Below are positions 33,968 through 44,564 of a stretch of 64,000 bases of DNA, one piece after another. How positions within the stretch are numbered: the stretch's first letter is position 1; every line of letters starts with the position of its first letter. This DNA comes from Actinomycetota bacterium (GTDB taxonomy: Bacteria > Actinomycetota > Acidimicrobiia > Acidimicrobiales > Acidimicrobilacustridaceae), in NCBI GenBank assembly GCA_016185305.1, contig JACPNV010000090.1:1-64000 (forward strand), written 5' to 3'. The translations under genes and the position numbers were made by a program. The notes beneath the pieces are model-generated. The model was not told where the DNA came from. It was given only the letters and a program-made list of their open reading frames with translations, and searched no databases.

Positions 33968-34990
33968 TTACCCTTCGGTCAGCCGTCGCCCGAGTCGCTG
34001 GCTCACGACGGCGACGGCGGCCAGCGCCTGCGGGTAGTCCATGCGACTCGGCCCGAGCACACCGATGCTGCCCGCCGTTTCGCCCGCGACCTCATAGGGA
34101 GCGACGACGACCGCGCAGTCCGCGAGTGGGGCGATGCCCGTCTCGGTGCCGATGGCAACGGACAGCCCCCGGTCGAGCACGTCGCTGATCAAGGACACGA
34201 CGACATATTGCTGCTCGAGGATGCGCAACACCTCACTGACCGTCGCCACGGCGTCGAAGGCGCCGGCAACCTGCGACGCTCCCCCGATGAACACCTGATC
34301 CGAGTCAGCCGACTGGCCGCCGAGCAAGGCCCGCTTCGCCGCCTCGACCAGCCGGCCGGCGCTGCTGTCCGACGGCGCGGCGACCGCCGACGCTGCGCTC
34401 ACGCTGAGCCCCAGCATCTGCCGGGTCAGCTCTGTGGTCGCGACGGACAGGACCGCATCGTCGATCGGTGCTTCGAGCTCGAGGGTGTGCTTCTCGATGG
34501 CGCCGTTGGACAGCACCACCACCAGCAACACGATCCGCTCGGACAGCGACACGAACTGGACCGACCTCACGAGGGCCGCCTCGTGCGGCGGCCCGACCAC
34601 CACCGCGGCGTAGCGCGTGAGGTCGGCAAGCAAGTGGCTGGTGTCGTTCAGCAGCTCTTCCAGCTCGCCGTGCACGTTCGCGAAGAACGACCGGACGTGC
34701 TTGGAGTCGGCCGAGCCGAGCCGGGCCGGACCGACCAGGGAGTCGACGAAGAACCGGTAGCCCTTCTCCGTCGGCACCCGCCCGGCGCTGGTGTGGGGCT
34801 GCTGCAGGTAGCCCTCCTGCTCGAGCGCCGCCATGTCGTTGCGGACCGTGGCCGACGAGACGTTCACCCCCGAAGCGCGTGCGACGTGCTGTGAGCCCAC
34901 CGGCTGCGCAGTGTGGATGTATTGCTCCACCACAGCGCGAAGGATGCTGGCTTTTCGCTCGTCGAGAGTCATGGGATCGGCCACGGTCAT
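33968..34990 (-). CDS. hrcA: Heat-inducible transcription repressor HrcA
   Basis: The 340-residue protein has the HrcA winged HTH (SILRAVVEQYIHTAQPVGSQ, SSATVRNDMAALEQEGYLQQ, then PHTSAGRVPTEKGYRFFVD) and the GAF-like C-terminal part. HrcA binds CIRCE and represses heat-shock operons until GroEL is titrated. ATG 34990 is chosen; ATG 34972 (MTLDERK) is possible. A CIRCE element 28 nt upstream indicates autoregulation of hrcA–dnaJ. Confidence 0.95.
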   Translation of the reverse strand: MTVADPMTLDERKASILRAVVEQYIHTAQPVGSQHVARASGVNVSSATVRNDMAALEQEGYLQQPHTSAGRVPTEKGYRFFVDSLVGPARLGSADSKHVRSFFANVHGELEELLNDTSHLLADLTRYAAVVVGPPHEAALVRSVQFVSLSERIVLLVVVLSNGAIEKHTLELEAPIDDAVLSVATTELTRQMLGLSVSAASAVAAPSDSSAGRLVEAAKRALLGGQSADSDQVFIGGASQVAGAFDAVATVSEVLRILEQQYVVVSLISDVLDRGLSVAIGTETGIAPLADCAVVVAPYEVAGETAGSIGVLGPSRMDYPQALAAVAVVSQRLGRRLTEG

Positions 34991-35018
34991 GTTCACAGCA
35001 GCACGGCGACCTGGCCGG

Positions 35019-35045
35019 CTGTCACTCGATGATACCGAGTGCCAA
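35019..35045. promoter_or_regulatory. CIRCE element (HrcA operator)
   Basis: On the minus strand TTGGCACTC is followed by nine bases and GAGTGACAG, matching TTAGCACTC-N9-GAGTGCTAA. The left half is near consensus and the right half keeps GAGTG. It lies just upstream of hrcA. Confidence 0.85.
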
Positions 35046-35233
35046 TTGTCGTGAGCGATCTCCGGCTCGGCCCGGTTCCTCGGCACGGCTTCTCGGCACG
35101 GTTCTTGGGCCCGGTTCTCGCCACGCTACGCGCCGGGCCACGGCTGCGCCTATCGGCGCAGCCTCTAACACTCTCCGAACAAGTCGCGGTCACAATGCGC
35201 GAGCCCCCGTTTCGACCTCGAGGAGTCTCGACC

Positions 35234-36025
35234 ATGAAGAAGCTCGTCCTCAGCGCCGGGTTCGTCGCCGCGATGGCAGCCACGTCGCTGGCGGTAGCAA
35301 CGCTCGCACCCATCGAGCTCGCCCTGGCAAAGGGCGCCACCAGCGCGCAGACCTCAGAGCGCTCCAAGAGCCCTCGCGACCAGGCCCTGGAGCAACTCGT
35401 CAACGACGGCACCATCTCCGAGGAGCAGCGGACCAAGATCCTCGACAAGCTGAAGAAGTTCCGCAGCCGGGCCGGCCGCTTCATCGAGAGCTCGCGGAAG
35501 GAGGTCGCGGCCGTGCTCGGCATCACCCCCGACCAGCTTCGCGAGGAGCGCCGAGGCGGCAAGTCGATCGCTGAGGTCGCGCAGAATCGCGGCATCGATC
35601 CTCAAAAGGTCATCGACGACCTCGTGGCGAAGGCATCGCAGCGGGTCGACGAAGCCGTGGCGGCCGGCGATCTCCCCGCCGACCGGGCCGCCAAGATCAA
35701 GAGCAAGCTGCCCGAGATCATCACCCGCATCGTCAACGGCAAGCCCGGCGCCCCGCTCGGCAAGAACCGCAACGGTGCCAACAACCGGCGACCGAAGGCC
35801 GGCGACGGGCCCAACGGCACGCCGCCGTCGACCGACACGTCCACGACGACCGCACCGCCCGCCGCGCCACCGACGGCGCCACCCGAGGTGACGACCCCGC
35901 GGTCTCCGGGCACGACCGGCCCGACGGCTCCGTCGTCTCCAGCGCCAGATGCAGCAAGCGACGGCAACCCGTCGACCGCAACGCCTGGCACCGGCAACCC
36001 GAGCGCACCGAACGACGGCGGCTGA
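35234..36025 (+). CDS. Secreted helical protein with Pro/Thr-rich tail
   Basis: The 263-residue protein has a signal peptide (KKLVLSAGFVAAMAATSLAV), a helical middle with a segment EQLVNDGTISEEQRTKILDK that is echoed by EAVAAGDLPADRAAKIKSKL, and a KEVAAVLGITPDQLREERR segment between them. It ends in a ~75-residue Pro/Thr/Ser-rich low-complexity tail. The helical repeats resemble small secreted DUF2680/YckD-like proteins. GGAG precedes the ATG by 8 nt. It lies between the hrcA promoter and the epimerase and is divergent from hrcA. The function is unknown. Confidence 0.7.
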   Translation: MKKLVLSAGFVAAMAATSLAVATLAPIELALAKGATSAQTSERSKSPRDQALEQLVNDGTISEEQRTKILDKLKKFRSRAGRFIESSRKEVAAVLGITPDQLREERRGGKSIAEVAQNRGIDPQKVIDDLVAKASQRVDEAVAAGDLPADRAAKIKSKLPEIITRIVNGKPGAPLGKNRNGANNRRPKAGDGPNGTPPSTDTSTTTAPPAAPPTAPPEVTTPRSPGTTGPTAPSSPAPDAASDGNPSTATPGTGNPSAPNDGG

Positions 36026-36060
36026 CCCTCTCGTCGACGAACGGGGCGAGCAGAAAGTGG

Positions 36061-36066
36061 CATGAT
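36061..36066 (+). promoter_or_regulatory. -10-like CATGAT before epimerase
   Basis: CATGAT lies 6 nt before the GTG at 36073. It has the leaderless spacing, but C replaces the first T of TANNNT. Confidence 0.3.
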
Positions 36067-36072
36067 GCCGCG

Positions 36073-37020
36073 GTGAGAACCCTCGTCACCGGCGCGGCAG
36101 GCTTCATCGGCTCGCACCTCTGTGAGCGGCTGCTCGCGGACGGGCACACGGTCCGCGCCATCGACAGCTTCACCGACTACTACCCGCCCGAGAGCAAGCG
36201 ACGCAACATCGCCGAGTTCGCTGGCTCACCGGCATTCGAGCTTCTGACGCTCGATCTCAGCACCGACAAGATCGACCAGGCGCTCGCTGGTGTTGACGTG
36301 GTGTTCCACCTCGCGGGCCAGCCGGGCGTTCGCCTCTCGTGGGCGGACGGGTTCCGCAGCTACGCCGAGCGCAACATCCTCGCCACGCAACGGCTCCTCG
36401 AAGCCACTCGGCGGCACGCCCTGCGGCGGCTGGTCTTCTCCTCGAGCTCGTCGGTGTACGGCAACCTCGTCAGCTACCCCACACCAGAGACCGATCTCCC
36501 CCGTCCCTACAGCCCCTACGGGGTGACGAAGCTGGCGGCCGAGCACCTGTGCTCGGCCTACGCGGAGAACTTCGCCATCCCCGCTGTCTCCCTTCGCTAC
36601 TTCACCGTGTACGGGCCACGCCAGCGCCCCGACATGGCGTTTCACCGGCTCATCGAAGCCGGCCTCGGCGGCCCGGCGTTCCCCGCGTACGGCGATGGCT
36701 CGGCGATACGAAGCTTCACGTTCGTCGATGACGTCGTGGAGGCCAACATGGCGGCAGCCAGCGCCGAGCTCGCCCCCGGCGAGGTGTTCAACATCAGCGG
36801 CGGCAGTTCGGTGGCGATGAGCGAGGCCTACGAGATCGTCTCGTCGCTCACCGGATCACCGACGAAGGTCGACGTGTTCCCGCCCAAATCCGGCGACGTG
36901 CAGCGAACCGGAGGTGCCGTCGACAAGGCCGAGCGACTGCTCGGCTGGGTCCCGAAGACCGACATCCGGACCGGTCTGGCTGCCCAGGTGGCGTGGCACC
37001 GCGACATCCGCGGGGTTTGA
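36073..37020 (+). CDS. NAD-dependent nucleotide-sugar epimerase/dehydratase
   Basis: The 315-residue short-chain dehydrogenase-fold enzyme has the NAD loop TLVTGAAGFIGSHLCERLL, the VVFHLAGQPGVR strand, catalytic Ser in VFSSSSSVYG and the YxxxK pair in YSPYGVTKLAAE. SLRYFTVYGPRQRPDMAFHR is the substrate-site motif of UDP-glucuronate/UDP-galactose 4-epimerase types. It probably supplies an NDP-sugar for the surface glycan. It is separate from the main locus, between hrcA and lepA, and has its own start signals. It could be a dehydratase rather than an epimerase. Confidence 0.85.
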   Translation: MRTLVTGAAGFIGSHLCERLLADGHTVRAIDSFTDYYPPESKRRNIAEFAGSPAFELLTLDLSTDKIDQALAGVDVVFHLAGQPGVRLSWADGFRSYAERNILATQRLLEATRRHALRRLVFSSSSSVYGNLVSYPTPETDLPRPYSPYGVTKLAAEHLCSAYAENFAIPAVSLRYFTVYGPRQRPDMAFHRLIEAGLGGPAFPAYGDGSAIRSFTFVDDVVEANMAAASAELAPGEVFNISGGSSVAMSEAYEIVSSLTGSPTKVDVFPPKSGDVQRTGGAVDKAERLLGWVPKTDIRTGLAAQVAWHRDIRGV

Positions 37021-37082
37021 GGACCGGCCGGCGCACTGCTTGACAGATCCTGGTCGCAAACCTCGGCGTGCGACCAGCACGG

Positions 37083-38867
<1,785 letters not shown>

Positions 38868-39022
38868 GGTGGTCGCTTCGGGTGCAGGATGTGGACGTGC
38901 AAGATGTAGACGTGCCACCGTAGACCGGCACAACCCGAACCCGGCAAGGGCCGCGCACCCGCCGGCCCCGACATCACCGGTAACCTTCCTGCGCCGGCAA
39001 CAAGGCGAGTGAGAAGAGACCC

Positions 39023-39355
39023 GTGCCTCAACCATCTGGACCTTCGTCTGCATCAGCTTCCACGTCGTCGCGCTCCACCACCCGACTGAAGAGCCTCGCC
39101 CTCGTCATCACGGTGGCGCTGATGCTCGTCGCTGGGGCCTGCGGCGCAGTGAACAACGACTCGACGGGCACCACCGTGCCGGGCCGGCTCTCGGCTCCCG
39201 GCTCGACCGGAACCCGGCCCCTCTTCAATCCTGGAAACCCGTGCGGGCAGTTCGGTTGCTCCACCACGACCGAGAGCCCGTTCCCCGAAGCAAGCACATC
39301 GACCACCACGACGACCACGCAGCCGAAACCGAAGTCGACGACCACCACGAAGTGA
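39023..39355 (+). CDS. Small Thr-rich putative lipoprotein
   Basis: The 110-residue protein starts at GTG with GAGAAGAG upstream. A Ser-rich n-region leads to a hydrophobic core ([15 protein letters not shown]) and a degenerate lipobox ending AGAC (Cys40). The mature part is about 70 residues, with NPCGQFGC (two further cysteines) and a Thr-rich tail ending in TTTTK. It is divergent from lepA. No family is recognised; a cell-surface role is likely. Confidence 0.65.
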   Translation: MPQPSGPSSASASTSSRSTTRLKSLALVITVALMLVAGACGAVNNDSTGTTVPGRLSAPGSTGTRPLFNPGNPCGQFGCSTTTESPFPEASTSTTTTTTQPKPKSTTTTK

Positions 39356-39402
39356 GCTGACGAGCGACCGGCGAGGGTGGTCCACGAGGTGGCCCGCTGT
39401 CT

Positions 39403-39430
39403 TTGCTCTGAGGCGCTCGGTCGCTATGCT
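39403..39430 (+). promoter_or_regulatory. Promoter of rpsT
   Basis: TTGCTC (39403-39408) and TATGCT (39425-39430) are separated by 16 nt and lie 55 nt before the rpsT start. Confidence 0.5.
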
Positions 39431-39485
39431 GGCTCGTCCGATCATGACCGGCATTGCCTGGTCCCAACCGACAGGTACCGAGCCC

Positions 39486-39752
39486 GTGGCGAACATCAAG
39501 AGCCAGATCAAGCGCAACCGCCAGAACGAGGCTCGGCGCGTGCGCAACAAGTCGGTCCGGTCCGAGCTCAAGACCCGCACCAAGCACGCCGTCGACGAGG
39601 CCGCCGAAGGCGGAGACGCGGCGCAAGCCCTGCGGCTGGCCGTCAAGCGCATCGATTCGGCGGCGGCCAAGGGCGTCATCCACAAGAACCAGGCCGCCCG
39701 GCGCAAGTCCCGCCTGATGAAGCGGGTGGCCGAGCTCGAAGCTGAGAGCTGA
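39486..39752 (+). CDS. rpsT: 30S ribosomal protein S20
   Basis: The 88-residue basic helical protein begins [20 protein letters not shown], the S20 N-terminus, and contains [19 protein letters not shown] near the end, which contacts 16S rRNA. The GTG start at 39486 is chosen because [10 protein letters not shown] is the normal mature N-terminus. It is convergent with holA. rpsT next to holA is a conserved order in many bacteria. Confidence 0.97.
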   Translation: MANIKSQIKRNRQNEARRVRNKSVRSELKTRTKHAVDEAAEGGDAAQALRLAVKRIDSAAAKGVIHKNQAARRKSRLMKRVAELEAES

Positions 39753-39803
39753 GCCGGATCACGCACCAGTCGCGCGAACCTTGACGGGATCAGCCCACTC
39801 ACC

Positions 39804-40835
39804 TCACCGACGGCTGCGGCTCGCCAGGCGCGCGACCAGCACCTCCATCACCAGATCGTTCGGCAGCGCGGTTGCGCCCCTGAGGTCGAGATCTGCTTTC
39901 GCCAGGAGCCGAAAGAGCTCGCGGAGGCGGCCTGGGCCCAACGTGCGCGATTGCGCGAGGGCCTTGCGTGCAGGAAACGTCGACCCCCGCAAGCCCAGCA
40001 CCTCGGCCGCAGACCGCTCGTCGTCGGCACCCGAGCCGTCGAGCGCGACCATCCGGAGGAAGTGGTTGGTGAGGCTGGCCATGATCTGCAGGGGATGCAT
40101 GCCTGAACCCATCATCCGATGCAGCTTGTTGAGGGCGGTGGGCGCATCACCCCGGTCGATCGCGTCGGTGAGGTCCCACGGCTTCACCGATCCTTCATCG
40201 CCGATGTACGGCCCGATCTCGGCAACGCCGAGGCGGGCTCCAGCACCGAACACCGACTCCAGCACGGGCAGCAACCCGACGATCCGCGACGCATCCTCAC
40301 CGATCTGCTCGGCCACGAGCTTTCGCGCCGGACCGTCGAGCACGACGGGCGCACCCTTCAGCTGCGCGTCGAGCCACGTCGAGTAGGCCTTGCCTGTTCC
40401 CGCTGCCGTATCGATCACGACTCCGTTGGCCGCCCTGATGGCGTCGACGAGCTTCTTCGGCGGCGCGCCCGACCGCACGCTCGGCGAGGGATGCGGCTCC
40501 CACCCGAGCACCAACGAGGTCGTGGGGAGGGGCTCGGCAAGGTACTGCACGAGCCCGGCAACATCGGCGGCCTTCGTGAACGCACCGAGCTGGCGCCCCA
40601 CGACAACCCGGCGATCGGTGAGGAACGGCGGCGTCCCCGCCGCGTCGACCAGCGCGCCGAGGTTGCGGTCGCCCTCAGCGTCGTAGGACCCGGCATCGAG
40701 CTCTTCGAGCATCAGACCGCGGTCGCCCGCTCCGACCAACTCCTCGACCACGGCATGGATCGCGTCGGCGATGAGGATGGGATCGTCGCCCTTGATCAGA
40801 TGGACGGGCGCCCTCCGGTCGACCACGTGGCTCAC
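39804..40835 (-). CDS. holA: DNA polymerase III delta subunit
   Basis: The 343-residue protein has the HolA pattern: APVHLIKGDDPILIADAI at the start, TTSLVLGWEP in the middle, and the C-terminal FRLLAKADLDLRGATALPND motif. Delta opens the sliding clamp within the clamp loader. The GTG start overlaps the folP2-like stop by GTGA, so the two are translationally coupled. Length and motif order match the family. Confidence 0.9.
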   Translation of the reverse strand: MSHVVDRRAPVHLIKGDDPILIADAIHAVVEELVGAGDRGLMLEELDAGSYDAEGDRNLGALVDAAGTPPFLTDRRVVVGRQLGAFTKAADVAGLVQYLAEPLPTTSLVLGWEPHPSPSVRSGAPPKKLVDAIRAANGVVIDTAAGTGKAYSTWLDAQLKGAPVVLDGPARKLVAEQIGEDASRIVGLLPVLESVFGAGARLGVAEIGPYIGDEGSVKPWDLTDAIDRGDAPTALNKLHRMMGSGMHPLQIMASLTNHFLRMVALDGSGADDERSAAEVLGLRGSTFPARKALAQSRTLGPGRLRELFRLLAKADLDLRGATALPNDLVMEVLVARLASRSRR

Positions 40836-41692
40836 GGCGCCTCCAATATGGCAGCCATCATGGCTGCGACGCGGCGCGTGGCGCGGACGTCGTGGGCGCG
40901 CAACACGCGGCACCCGAGCGCGATCCCGAGCGAGTGCGCGGCGATCGTTCCGCTCCCGGCGTGGTGCACGTCGACGCCGAGCAGCTTCCACAAGAACCGC
41001 TTGTTGGACGCCGACAGCAACACGCTGTAGCCGAGCGAAGCCAAGCGGTCCGAGGCGCGCAACAGCTCGAGCGACTGGGCTTCGGTCTTGCCGAGGTCGA
41101 GACCGGCGTCGACCATGATGCGTGACGCGGGTATCCCGGCGGTCTCGGCCTTGCGCCCGCGATCGGCGAGGAACGCGCACACGTCGCCGACGAGGTCGCC
41201 GTAGTGCGGTTCAGGGTCAGGGACGCGCGGGGCCAACCGGATGTGGGTGGCGACCACCGACGCACCGGCCGCCGCGCACACGTCGAGATAGCGCTCGTCG
41301 GCAAAGCCGCTGATGTCGTTGCCGATGACGGCGCCCGCGGCGAAGCACGCCTCGGCCACCGACGCTCGCCAGGTATCGATCGAGAGCGGAACGTCGAAGC
41401 GCGCATGCAGCGCTTCGATCGCCGGTACCACGCGATCGAGCTCGTCCTCTTCGCTCACGAACTCACCGGGGCCGGCCTTCACCCCACCCACGTCGAGGAT
41501 GTCGGCGCCATCCGCGACAAGCTGGGCAGCCTTGGCCAAGAACGCATCGAAGTCCCAGTAGGAGCCTCGGTCGAAGAACGAGTCCGGTGTGCGGTTGAGG
41601 ATGCCCATGACCACCGCCCGGTTTCGTGTGTCGAACGTCCGCACGCCGAGCTGGAGCTCGGTGGGGGCGGGCAAGTCGAGCAGGGGCTGCAC
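40832..41692 (-). CDS. FolP2-type dihydropteroate synthase homologue
   Basis: The 286-residue TIM-barrel protein keeps MGILNRTPDSFFDRG, SIDTWRASV, GNDISGF and the terminal RAHDV of DHPS. The loop that is normally GGESTRPG reads GGVKAGPG, so the pABA/pterin-contacting Arg is Gly. The SRK loop reads SNKRF. These are the marks of mycobacterial FolP2, reported to lack DHPS activity. GTG 41692 is preferred over GTG 41737 because TAGCGT lies 7 nt before it. It is coupled to holA. The biochemical role of this subfamily is unclear. Confidence 0.82.
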   Translation of the reverse strand: MQPLLDLPAPTELQLGVRTFDTRNRAVVMGILNRTPDSFFDRGSYWDFDAFLAKAAQLVADGADILDVGGVKAGPGEFVSEEDELDRVVPAIEALHARFDVPLSIDTWRASVAEACFAAGAVIGNDISGFADERYLDVCAAAGASVVATHIRLAPRVPDPEPHYGDLVGDVCAFLADRGRKAETAGIPASRIMVDAGLDLGKTEAQSLELLRASDRLASLGYSVLLSASNKRFLWKLLGVDVHHAGSGTIAAHSLGIALGCRVLRAHDVRATRRVAAMMAAILEAP

Positions 41693-41699
41693 CCGGCGA

Positions 41700-41705
41700 A
41701 CGCTA
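41700..41705 (-). promoter_or_regulatory. -10 hexamer TAGCGT of leaderless folP2-like gene
   Basis: On the minus strand TAGCGT lies 7 nt before GTG 41692. Confidence 0.45.
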
Positions 41706-41739
41706 CCCCGCGGTCCGCACCTGGGGCGCGAGGACACGG

Positions 41740-41795
41740 CTTTCCATATTTTTTGGCATTTTCGTTATGTTTCATGTTGCTTCGATCGCGGGATT
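41740..41795. promoter_or_regulatory. AT-rich divergent promoter patch
   Basis: A rare AT-rich island (TTTCCATATTTTTTGGC and onward to GTTATGTTTCATG) lies between the folP2-like and pseudokinase genes in otherwise GC-rich DNA. It probably carries -35 elements or regulator sites for both. Confidence 0.4.
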
Positions 41796-41799
41796 CACC

Positions 41800-41805
41800 T
41801 ACGTT
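41800..41805 (+). promoter_or_regulatory. -10 hexamer TACGTT of leaderless pseudokinase gene
   Basis: TACGTT lies 7 nt before the ATG at 41813. Confidence 0.5.
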
Positions 41806-41812
41806 CCGGGCC

Positions 41813-43477
41813 ATGGATCTGCCGAGCGGCATTCGGATCGAACGAGCGCCTGACGGTTCGATGATCGCGACCAAGCGGGCGACCGGCGAGGCGGCCGTCG
41901 AGCGCCTCCACCGCGAGGCGCGGATGCTGACGCTGGCCCAGCATCCGGGGGTCGTCGAGTTGCTGTCGTTCCGCGACCTGACACCCGGCGGCGACCACGG
42001 CGGCAGCGACCACGACGACTACGAGACACCCCGAGCCGAGCTGCGGCTCGCGCACGCCGGCACCCACTCGCTCGCGACACTCGCGCTGCGCAACGTCGCG
42101 CACGCGAGCGCTCTGGTCGCGGCCGCAGCCGAGACCGTCGCCGACCTGCACTCCATCGGGATCGTCCACCGGCGACTCGAGCCGTCGCACATCCTCATCG
42201 ACCACGACGGCCGGCCCATCCTCGCCGGGTTCGCCGAGGCCGCGCTGGTGGGCGACCCGGTCGACCCGGCGTCCGGCGACGCCGGCACCGTGCGGCCCGC
42301 GGATGACCTCCCCGCGCTCGGGCGGCTCCTTGCCCGTCTCGTCGGCTCCGGCACCGAGCCCGATCCGATACCCGAACGCCGCTCCGGCCGCCGACCCAAG
42401 AGCCGTGCCTACGCGGCCCGAGCGCTGCTCAACTTGGCCGACCAGGCCACCGCCGACGATCCCAGCCTCCGGCCGTCGGCTCGGTCGCTGGCGACGGCGA
42501 TCCGGGCGGTCGAGCCGACCGCGACGTTCATCCCGCCGGCGGCGCTGCCGGTGGGGCCCTCGCGGATCAGCGCCTCCCGCGTGGCCGCGCCACGCGCCGC
42601 GACCCAGGTCGACGGCGGCGGCCGCGGTGGCGGTGCCGAGGCCGCCGAGCGCCTCCCGCAGCGCCCAACCGGCCCCGCGCCGCCCAAGCCCGCGCGGCGA
42701 GGGGAAGAGGCGGCACTGCTCTCTGCCCGTGTCTCGACCACGGTCGGCCCGCCATCCCCCGAGCCCGAGCCACCCGCGGCACCACGAACCGAGCTCGCAC
42801 CAAGACCGAGGCCTTCGGCCCGGCGGCCCGCCAAGTCGGCCGGACCGAAGCGGGGCTGGCCGGCCGCGGCGGCCCTGGTCGGTGTGGCCGCCATCACCTT
42901 CGGCGTGTTGACGAGTTGGCGGGGCGAGCGACCCAACCTGGCCGAGGCGAGCCCGCCCGAAACAGCAGCCGCGAGCTCGCTGCGTGCTCCGATGGCGACG
43001 ACATACGAGCCGCCGACCGACAGGCCAGCGACCAGCGAGCCACCCGCACCGAACGCCACCGCTCCTCCCCCGACCACGAGCATGGCCGGCTGCACGTCGA
43101 CCGCTCCGCCGACCGATCCCGCGACCGCGGCGGGGGCCTGCGCTCGTTCTGTGCCCTTGGCCGATGGGATCTTGCGCGCCGCCGAACGCCGCTACCAGGT
43201 CGGCGAGCCCGGCGACGAGGTCCTGGTCGGCGACTGGCGGTGCGACGGCACGCCGGTCCCGGTGCTCATCCGCCCGCGCACCGGCACCGTGTTCTTGTTC
43301 AACGCGTGGGCTTCCCCGGGCGTGGACGTCGAGGCGGTCGCCGTGGCGACGGTCGAGCCTGGCGCCCACCTCGAGACCGGCCCGGGCGCGCGACCCGCGG
43401 GTTGCCTCCAAGTTCTGGCCCGAACGACCGCCGGCACCATCGATGCGGTGCCCATCCCCAACGAGGCCGGCTCATGA
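41813..43477 (+). CDS. Membrane-anchored Ser/Thr pseudokinase
   Basis: The 554-residue protein has a degenerate protein-kinase domain (residues 1-230). A VAIK-like Lys21 and an alpha-C Glu35 are present. The HRDLKPxN motif reads HRRLEPSH (Arg121, Glu123, His126), and DFG reads AGF (138-140), so the catalytic Asp, Lys, Asn and metal-binding Asp are missing. A Pro-rich linker leads to one membrane span (~350-370) and an extracellular part with a Cys pair and a folded C-terminus (YQVGEPGDEVLVGDWRCDG). It is coupled by ATGA to a LysM protein. The combination suggests signalling or scaffolding at the cell wall. Confidence 0.75.
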   Translation: MDLPSGIRIERAPDGSMIATKRATGEAAVERLHREARMLTLAQHPGVVELLSFRDLTPGGDHGGSDHDDYETPRAELRLAHAGTHSLATLALRNVAHASALVAAAAETVADLHSIGIVHRRLEPSHILIDHDGRPILAGFAEAALVGDPVDPASGDAGTVRPADDLPALGRLLARLVGSGTEPDPIPERRSGRRPKSRAYAARALLNLADQATADDPSLRPSARSLATAIRAVEPTATFIPPAALPVGPSRISASRVAAPRAATQVDGGGRGGGAEAAERLPQRPTGPAPPKPARRGEEAALLSARVSTTVGPPSPEPEPPAAPRTELAPRPRPSARRPAKSAGPKRGWPAAAALVGVAAITFGVLTSWRGERPNLAEASPPETAAASSLRAPMATTYEPPTDRPATSEPPAPNATAPPPTTSMAGCTSTAPPTDPATAAGACARSVPLADGILRAAERRYQVGEPGDEVLVGDWRCDGTPVPVLIRPRTGTVFLFNAWASPGVDVEAVAVATVEPGAHLETGPGARPAGCLQVLARTTAGTIDAVPIPNEAGS

Positions 43478-44538
43478 ACCTCTACCCGCCCACCAACCGG
43501 TTGCACGCGCTGAAGTTGCCGGCGTTCGTGGCCTCCTTGGTCGTCGCTCTGGTCGGGTTGCAGGTCGCCGCCGGTGCCTTGCCGCCGGTGCCCGGCGGGC
43601 GCGACCTGTGGTCGTTCGTGCAGCACACCGACCCGATCGTGGTCACCTTCTCGGCGCTTCGCCTGCTCGCGCTCGTCCTGTGCTGGTACCTCCTGGCCAG
43701 CTCGCTCCTCGGCGTGCTCGCCAGGTTGACCCGGATCACGCTCCTCGTCCGGGCCGTGGACGTCGTGACGTTGCCGAGCGTCCGCCGGCTCCTCCGCGGT
43801 GTCGCCGGCATGTCCCTGGCGACATCGCTGGCCGCCGGCGGCGTCGGAACGGGCGCGGTCATCGTCGCCGCGCGACCCACGCCGGCGATCGCGGCCCCCG
43901 CACTGGTGTTCCAAGCCGCGGCCGGCAGCCCCAACATGCGCGTCATCGACGAACCACCCGCGACACCTCCCGTGACCATGCGGGTCATCGACGAACCACC
44001 CGCGACGCCGCCGGTCACGATGCGGGTCATCGAAGAGCCGGGAGCACCGCCGGGCGACGCCGGCTCGATGCCGCCGACCGATCGACCGACCATGCGCGTG
44101 CTCGACGAACCGGTGGCGGCGCCGACGATCGACGCGCCCTCGCCGACCACGACCACGACCACGCCCGCGACCACAGGCCTGGTCCCGCCCACCACGGCGA
44201 TGCCGCCTTCCACGTCGGTCCCGTCCTTGCCGAGCCCTACGGTGACCGCGGCAGAGCCAGCCCCGCTGCCGGCGCCCGCGACAGATGCACCCACGACCAG
44301 TCCTGCCCCGCCCCCAACTCCCACGCCGCCACCAGCGACGTGGACGATCACACCCGGTGACCACCTCTGGCACGTTGCCGAGACGGCGCTGCACAGGGCA
44401 TGGGGTCGAACGCCTTCCGACGCGGAGACGGCGTCCTACCTGCAGCGGCTCGTCGCCGAGAACCGCAGCGTCTTCGCCGTGCCCGGCAACGCCGATCTCG
44501 TCTTCGCGGGCCAGGTCTTCACCCTCCCCGCCCCCTGA
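43474..44538 (+). CDS. LysM-domain membrane protein with repeat linker
   Basis: The 354-residue protein has three membrane spans near the N-terminus (residues ~12-35, 60-85, 108-130), a linker of four MRVIDEP-type repeats (~155-215), a long Pro/Thr-rich stretch, and a C-terminal LysM-like domain (ITPGDHLWHVAETAL to LVFAGQVFTLP). LysM binds peptidoglycan N-acetylglucosamine, so the C-terminus should sit in the wall. The start overlaps the pseudokinase stop by ATGA, and the two likely form one functional unit. Confidence 0.78.
   Translation: MNLYPPTNRLHALKLPAFVASLVVALVGLQVAAGALPPVPGGRDLWSFVQHTDPIVVTFSALRLLALVLCWYLLASSLLGVLARLTRITLLVRAVDVVTLPSVRRLLRGVAGMSLATSLAAGGVGTGAVIVAARPTPAIAAPALVFQAAAGSPNMRVIDEPPATPPVTMRVIDEPPATPPVTMRVIEEPGAPPGDAGSMPPTDRPTMRVLDEPVAAPTIDAPSPTTTTTTPATTGLVPPTTAMPPSTSVPSLPSPTVTAAEPAPLPAPATDAPTTSPAPPPTPTPPPATWTITPGDHLWHVAETALHRAWGRTPSDAETASYLQRLVAENRSVFAVPGNADLVFAGQVFTLPAP
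43936..44019 (+). repeat. Two 42-bp tandem repeats encoding MRVIDEPPATPPVT
   Basis: Two near-identical 42-bp units (43936-43977, 43978-44019) are followed by two degenerate units (from 44020 and 44092). They form the extended linker of the LysM protein. Confidence 0.85.
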
Positions 44539-44564
44539 GACCCGTCCCCGAACCCTGGGTCCGC

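Noticed and set aside
41795-43411. 538-codon minus-strand frame over the pseudokinase
   Set aside because: Gly/Arg-rich antisense translation with no motif; the plus strand has a kinase fold, a promoter and coupling.
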